Source: Pseudomonadota bacterium (GTDB lineage Bacteria > Pseudomonadota > Gammaproteobacteria > Burkholderiales > Rhodocyclaceae). From it: a DNA stretch of 10,221 bases. The position numbers were made by a program, and so were the translations under genes. Below the pieces are notes generated by a model. That model was given only the letters and a program-made list of their open reading frames with translations, searched no databases and was not told the origin of the DNA. Positions 6,438 to 10,221 of the stretch are shown in pieces. The stretch is taken from the NCBI GenBank assembly GCA_023459095.1, contig JAEWVQ010000038.1, positions 1-10,221 on the forward strand, in the 5' to 3' direction. Each line of letters starts with the position of its first letter. Position 1 is the first letter of the stretch.

Positions 6438-8153
6438 ATGAACGCCCCTGTCCGCCTCATCGGCCAAAGCCTGCTCGCCGCCGGCCTGATCAGCGAGGAC
6501 CAGTTGCGCATCGCGCTGCGCGAACAGGCCCTACACCACCGTCCGCTCGGGCGCCTGCTCGTCGACCTCGGCTTCCTGTCCGACGCCACGCTGTGCGCCG
6601 CGCTCTCGGCCTCGCTCGGCGAGCGCAGCGTCGATCTGCACGAAACCGTCCCCGACGCCGAGGCCCTCGCCCTGGTGGCGCAGGATTTCGCCCGCCGCCA
6701 CCGCCTGCTGCCGCTCTCCTTCGACGCCGCACGCCCCGCCCTCACCGTGGCCATGGCCGACCCTCGCGACGTCGTCGCCCTCGACCGTCTGCGCGCCCTG
6801 CTCCCCGCCGGCACCCACCTCGACACCGTGCTCGCCGCCGACGGCGCGCTCGCCCAGGCCCTCGACCGCCATTACGGCTACCGCCTGGCGATCGACGACA
6901 TCGTGCACGAGCTCGAAAGCGGCGACACCGCGCGTGCCGCGCCGCCGGCCTTCGCCGCCGGGGCGTCCTACGGCCAGCCCGCGGTGCGCCTGGTCGACGC
7001 CCTCCTCACCGACGCGGTCAAGCGCGGCGCCTCCGACCTCCACTTCGAACCCGAGGCCGGCTTCCTGCGCATCCGCTACCGCATCGACGGCCTGCTGCGT
7101 CAGATCCGCGCCTTCCACGGCCGCTGCTGGCCGCCGCTCGCGGTACGGCTCAAGGTCCTCGCCGGGCTCGACATCGCCGATACGCGCTCACCGCAGGACG
7201 GCCGTCTGTCCCTCACCGTCGGCGGACGCGCGGTCGATTTCCGCGTCTCGGTGCTGCCCACGCTGCACGGCGAGAACATCGTGCTGCGCGTGCTCGACCG
7301 CCAGCGCGGCGTCGTCGGTCTCGACGCCCTCGGCCTCGACGCCGCGCAACGCCAGTTGCTGCAGCGCATGCTCGCCCGCCCCGAAGGCCTGATCCTGTTC
7401 ACCGGCCCCACCGGCAGCGGCAAGACCACGACGCTGTACGCCCTCCTCGCCCATCTCAACGCCGAGGCAGTCAACATCATGACCCTGGAGGACCCGGTGG
7501 AGTATCCGCTGCCGCAGGTCCGCCAGACCTCGCTCGGCGAGGCGAGCCGGCTCGATTTCGCCGGCGGCGTGCGCGCCCTGCTTCGCCAAGACCCAGACGT
7601 CATCCTGGTCGGCGAAATCCGCGACGCCGAAACCGCCGACATGGCACTGCGCGCGGCGATGACCGGGCATCGCGTGCTGTCCACGCTGCACACCAATTCC
7701 GCGCTCGGCGCGATCCCCCGCCTGCTCGACATCGGCATCGTCCCCGACGTCCTCGCCGGCAACCTCACCGGCGTCGTCGCCCAGCGCCTCGTCCGCCGGC
7801 TGTGCCCGGCCTGCCAGCGCCCGACCCCTGCCAGCGCACACGACCGCCGCCTGCTCGGCCTCGCGCCCGAGGCCGAGGCGCCACCGCTGTTCGTCCCCGG
7901 CGCCTGCCCCGCGTGCGACTTCCAGGGCTACCGCGGCCGCGCCGCGGTGCTCGAAATTCTGCGCATCGACGACGAGCTCGACCGCCTCATCGCCTGCCGC
8001 GCCCCCCGCCACGAACTGCAGGCCGCCGCGCACCGTGCCGGACTACGCACACTGGCCGACGACGGCGCGCGGCGCGTGCTCGACGGCACGACCTCGCTCG
8101 CCGAACTGTGCCGCGTCGTCGACCTCACCGAACGCATGGACGTGCACCCATGA
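6438..8153 (+). CDS. mshE: MshE-type assembly ATPase (GspE/PilB family) with N-terminal MshEN domain
   Basis: This cytoplasmic hexameric ATPase powers pilus assembly. The product is 571 residues, a normal length for MshE/GspE. The ATG at 6438 is 7 bases after the mshL stop. Residues 1-61 hold two tandem MshEN-like motifs: RLIGQSLLAAGLISEDQL...Q30 and PLGRLLVDLGFLSDATL from 36, a fold known in V. cholerae MshE to bind cyclic di-GMP. The ATPase part has SDLHFEP (199-205), Walker A GPTGSGKTTT (323-332), LEDPVEYPL, Walker B-type DPDVILVGEIRD (385-396) and the His box GHRVLSTLHTN (410-420). Four cysteines in two CPAC pairs (456/459 and 490/493) followed by GYRGR form the zinc site found in GspE and MshE. 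The stop overlaps the next start as ATGA. PilB is a less likely identity because the upstream secretin is MshL-like. Confidence 0.92.
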   Translation: MNAPVRLIGQSLLAAGLISEDQLRIALREQALHHRPLGRLLVDLGFLSDATLCAALSASLGERSVDLHETVPDAEALALVAQDFARRHRLLPLSFDAARPALTVAMADPRDVVALDRLRALLPAGTHLDTVLAADGALAQALDRHYGYRLAIDDIVHELESGDTARAAPPAFAAGASYGQPAVRLVDALLTDAVKRGASDLHFEPEAGFLRIRYRIDGLLRQIRAFHGRCWPPLAVRLKVLAGLDIADTRSPQDGRLSLTVGGRAVDFRVSVLPTLHGENIVLRVLDRQRGVVGLDALGLDAAQRQLLQRMLARPEGLILFTGPTGSGKTTTLYALLAHLNAEAVNIMTLEDPVEYPLPQVRQTSLGEASRLDFAGGVRALLRQDPDVILVGEIRDAETADMALRAAMTGHRVLSTLHTNSALGAIPRLLDIGIVPDVLAGNLTGVVAQRLVRRLCPACQRPTPASAHDRRLLGLAPEAEAPPLFVPGACPACDFQGYRGRAAVLEILRIDDELDRLIACRAPRHELQAAAHRAGLRTLADDGARRVLDGTTSLAELCRVVDLTERMDVHP

Positions 8154-9352
8154 CCCTGCACCGCTACCGCGCGATCACCGCCGACGGCCGCCGGGTACGC
8201 GGCACCGCCGACGCCACCGGCCTCGACGAACTCGAAGCCCGCCTGCGTGCGCGCGGCCTCGAACTGATCAACGGCGAAGCCTGCAGGGCACAGCCCTGGA
8301 CTTACCGGCGCCGCGTGCCGCGCGCCGAGCTGATCCACTTCTGTTTCCAGCTCGAGCAGCTGCTCGCCGCCGGCATTCCCATCCTCGAAGCGCTCGACGA
8401 GCTGCGCAACGCCACCGCCCACCCCGCCTTTCGCCAGATCCTGGGCGAGGTCCATGCCGACGTCGCCGGCGGACTGCCATTGTCCGCTGCGGCCTCCCGC
8501 CACCCCCAGGCCTTCAATGCGGTGTGCTGCAGCTTGCTGCACGCCGGCGAACACAGCGGCAAGCTCGTCGCCGTCCTCCACGACCTCGCCGCCTCGCTGC
8601 GCCGCGACGAAGCCCTTGCGCGCTACAGCCGGCGGGTCGCCCTGTATCCGGCGATCGTCGGCTGCCTGCTGCTGACGGCCTTCTGCGTGGCGCTGGTCTT
8701 CGTCGTTCCCGAGCTCGCCCGGCTGTTCCTCAGCACCGGACAGGCCGTGCCGCTGCCGACCCGGCTGCTGATCAGGCTGTCCGATTTCGTCGGCCGGCAC
8801 GGCGCCGCCCTACTTGCGGCCGGCGTCCTCGCCGCAGTTGCCATCGCCATCGCGCTTGCCCGCTCTCCTGCGCTGCGCCTCCAGCACCACCGCCTGCTGC
8901 TGCGCCTGCCTGTGGTCGGCGCGCTCCAGCGCAGCCTGCTGCTCGCGCGCTTCACCACGCTGCTCGCCCTGCTCTACCGTGCCGGCATTCCGGTCACCGA
9001 GGCCCTGCGCCACACCGAAGGCACGCTCGGCAATCTCGCGCTCGCCGCGGGCGTGCGCCACGCCCACGACCACATCGCCGAGGGCCGGGGGCTATCCGCG
9101 GCGTTCGAACTCACCGGCCTGTTCCCGCCCCTGGTCGGCCGCATGATGCGCATCGGCGAGCACACCGGCGCCCTCGACCACGCCCTGGAAACCGCCGGTC
9201 GCCACTACGAACGCCAGGCGGACGACGCCATCGCCCTGCTGCAGACCTGGATGGAACCGGCGCTGACTGTGGTGCTGGGCGCGGTCGTGCTATGGATCGC
9301 GGTCGCCGTGCTCGGCCCGCTCTACGACCTCGTCACCCGCCTGCCATTGTGA
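8150..9352 (+). CDS. mshG: MshG-type inner-membrane platform protein (GspF/PilC family)
   Basis: This polytopic inner-membrane protein is the platform on which the assembly ATPase acts to push pilins into the growing fibre. The product is 400 residues, standard for GspF/PilC/MshG. A short N-terminal region (RYRAITADGRRVRGTADA) is typical of the family. Two T2SSF domains lie at about 60-185 and 265-390, each with the family hallmark: GEHSGKL at 133-139 and GEHTGAL at 336-342. Hydrophobic helices are at about 165-187, 217-237 and 371-392, the usual three-helix layout. The ATG at 8150 overlaps the mshE stop (ATGA), and its stop overlaps the next gene (GTGA). The open frame continues far upstream, but that part runs over mshE and is spurious. 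Confidence 0.93.
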   Translation: MTLHRYRAITADGRRVRGTADATGLDELEARLRARGLELINGEACRAQPWTYRRRVPRAELIHFCFQLEQLLAAGIPILEALDELRNATAHPAFRQILGEVHADVAGGLPLSAAASRHPQAFNAVCCSLLHAGEHSGKLVAVLHDLAASLRRDEALARYSRRVALYPAIVGCLLLTAFCVALVFVVPELARLFLSTGQAVPLPTRLLIRLSDFVGRHGAALLAAGVLAAVAIAIALARSPALRLQHHRLLLRLPVVGALQRSLLLARFTTLLALLYRAGIPVTEALRHTEGTLGNLALAAGVRHAHDHIAEGRGLSAAFELTGLFPPLVGRMMRIGEHTGALDHALETAGRHYERQADDAIALLQTWMEPALTVVLGAVVLWIAVAVLGPLYDLVTRLPL

Positions 9353-10221
9353 TTACGCTCGCGCCACGCCCTCTTGCCGTCCTCCACATCGACGCCGACG
9401 GCCTCACCGTCTGGCGGCAAAGCGCCGAGGGCTGGACCCCACAGGCTTGGTTCGGCACCACCAGCGCCGACCACGCCGCGTTCGCTGCCTGGCTCGCCAC
9501 CCAGCCCACGGCGCTGCGCTGCACCGTCGTCGTCGACAGCGCCGACGAAAGCTTCACCCGCATCACGCTGCCGCCGGCGTCCGGTCGCGACCGGCGCGCG
9601 CTGCTGCAGCGCGCCCTGCAACGGCATTTCCCGCTCGTCGCATACACCACCGTCGTCACCCTCGGTCGCGAGGCCGCCGGCCGCCGCGACGAATGCGTGC
9701 TGCTGTGTGCGCTACCGGCCTGCAGCGGGCTCGCCGCCTGGCTCGATGCACTGCGCGCCCACCCCGGCCTCGGCATCGCCGCCCTCCACACCCCCGCCCT
9801 CCTCGGCGCCGATCTCGTGCGCCGCACCTGGCGGCTCGGCGGGCGCTGCGTGCTCGCCTGCTTCACCGCCAGCGGCATGCGCCACAGCTTCTTCATCGAT
9901 GGCCGGCTGCACTTTTCTCGCGTCGCCACCTCCTGCCACCTGCCGCCGCCGGCCGATGCCAGCCTATGGCACGACGAGTTGCGCCGCACCCGCGCCTACC
10001 TCGCCGACCAGCGTCTGATCGAACATGACGCGCTCCTGCCGCTGATCGTCGTCGCCCACACCGCCGATAGCGCCGCTCACGGCGCGCTCGGCGCCGCGCT
10101 GGCCGGCCTGGACGGCTTCAGTCTGCGCTTCCAGCCCCTCACCACGGGGTCCGCCGCCGACGCCACGGCCACGCCGCTCTTCGTGCACCACGCCGCCCAC
10201 CACCCGCAAGCACCACACTAC
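9349..10221 (+). CDS. Probable PilM/GspL/MshI-like assembly protein (partial, cut by the right edge)
   Basis: 291 codons are open from GTG at 9349-9351 to the window edge with no stop. The GTG overlaps the mshG stop as GTGA, so the two are coupled in translation. I do not recognise the family from sequence with certainty. The start (LAVLHIDADGLTVWRQ), then RCTVVVDSADESFTRITLPPAS followed by RRALLQRALQRHFPL, resembles the first subdomain of actin-fold pilus proteins such as PilM and the cytoplasmic half of GspL. In those, a hydrophobic strand and a conserved Pro lead into a helix bearing R/L residues. No signal peptide or membrane helix is seen in the visible part, consistent with a cytoplasmic location. 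The last residues seen are His-rich (FVHHAAHHPQAPHY). In pilus clusters a PilM-like gene is normally followed by PilN/PilO-like genes, which would lie to the right. Other assignments cannot be excluded. Confidence 0.6.
   Translation, partial: MITLAPRPLAVLHIDADGLTVWRQSAEGWTPQAWFGTTSADHAAFAAWLATQPTALRCTVVVDSADESFTRITLPPASGRDRRALLQRALQRHFPLVAYTTVVTLGREAAGRRDECVLLCALPACSGLAAWLDALRAHPGLGIAALHTPALLGADLVRRTWRLGGRCVLACFTASGMRHSFFIDGRLHFSRVATSCHLPPPADASLWHDELRRTRAYLADQRLIEHDALLPLIVVAHTADSAAHGALGAALAGLDGFSLRFQPLTTGSAADATATPLFVHHAAHHPQAPHY

Noticed and set aside
4718..6826. 702-codon open frame antisense to mshL and the start of mshE
   Set aside because: Its translation is Arg/Ala/Gly/Asp-rich with no recognisable domain, while the plus-strand frame encodes a clear secretin. 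Long antisense frames are expected in GC-rich coding DNA.
6593..8149. Long upstream extension of the mshG reading frame
   Set aside because: It overlaps mshE in another frame and translates to Arg/Pro-rich nonsense. Real homology to the F family begins at the ATG at 8150.
4709..9352. Type II secretion (gspD-E-F) instead of an MSHA-type system
   Set aside because: The secretin lacks the repeated N-domains of GspD and carries the MshL-like Ser/Thr-rich stretch before FWESLE, and the ATPase has an MshEN domain. T2SS cannot be fully excluded without the downstream genes.

Overview
The window is GC-rich and tightly packed, with no RNA gene, insertion sequence or CRISPR array that I can see. It suggests a betaproteobacterium, most likely Rhodocyclales (Thauera/Azoarcus/Zoogloea type). 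That placement is inferred from base composition, from the outer-membrane lipoprotein gene mlaA sitting inside the mla operon, and from the MSHA-type pilus genes next to it. Exact taxonomy cannot be read from the sequence alone.

Minus strand, positions 4471 down to 1: a lipid-trafficking operon in the order mlaF-mlaE-mlaD-mlaA-mlaC-mlaB, followed by the start of a YadG-like ABC-2 exporter ATPase that runs off the left edge. MlaFEDB would form the inner-membrane ABC complex, MlaC the periplasmic phospholipid carrier and MlaA the outer-membrane lipoprotein. All six parts of the phospholipid transport pathway are therefore in one transcription unit. Four of the five internal junctions are stop/start overlaps (ATGA, TGATG, GTGA, GTGA) and the fifth has a 14-base gap, which suggests strong translational coupling.

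Positions 4472-4708: the only sizeable non-coding stretch, between two divergent operons. It is more AT-rich than its surroundings towards the right end. It holds three short inverted repeats and weak promoter-like sequences facing both ways.

Plus strand, positions 4709 to 10221: the front of an MSHA-type IV pilus (or related type II secretion-like) cluster. It contains a secretin lipoprotein (MshL), an assembly ATPase with an N-terminal MshEN domain (MshE), the inner-membrane platform protein (MshG/GspF family), and a gene cut by the right edge whose place and content suggest the PilM/GspL/MshI-like cytoplasmic assembly protein. The last three genes are joined by 4-base overlaps. The MshEN motifs suggest the machine may respond to cyclic di-GMP.

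I did not find a clearly new biological system. The points most worth following are the palindromic divergent promoter region, the imperfect MshEN motif pair, the secretin's repeat-bearing N-terminus and two-cysteine loop, and the poorly recognisable gene at the right edge.
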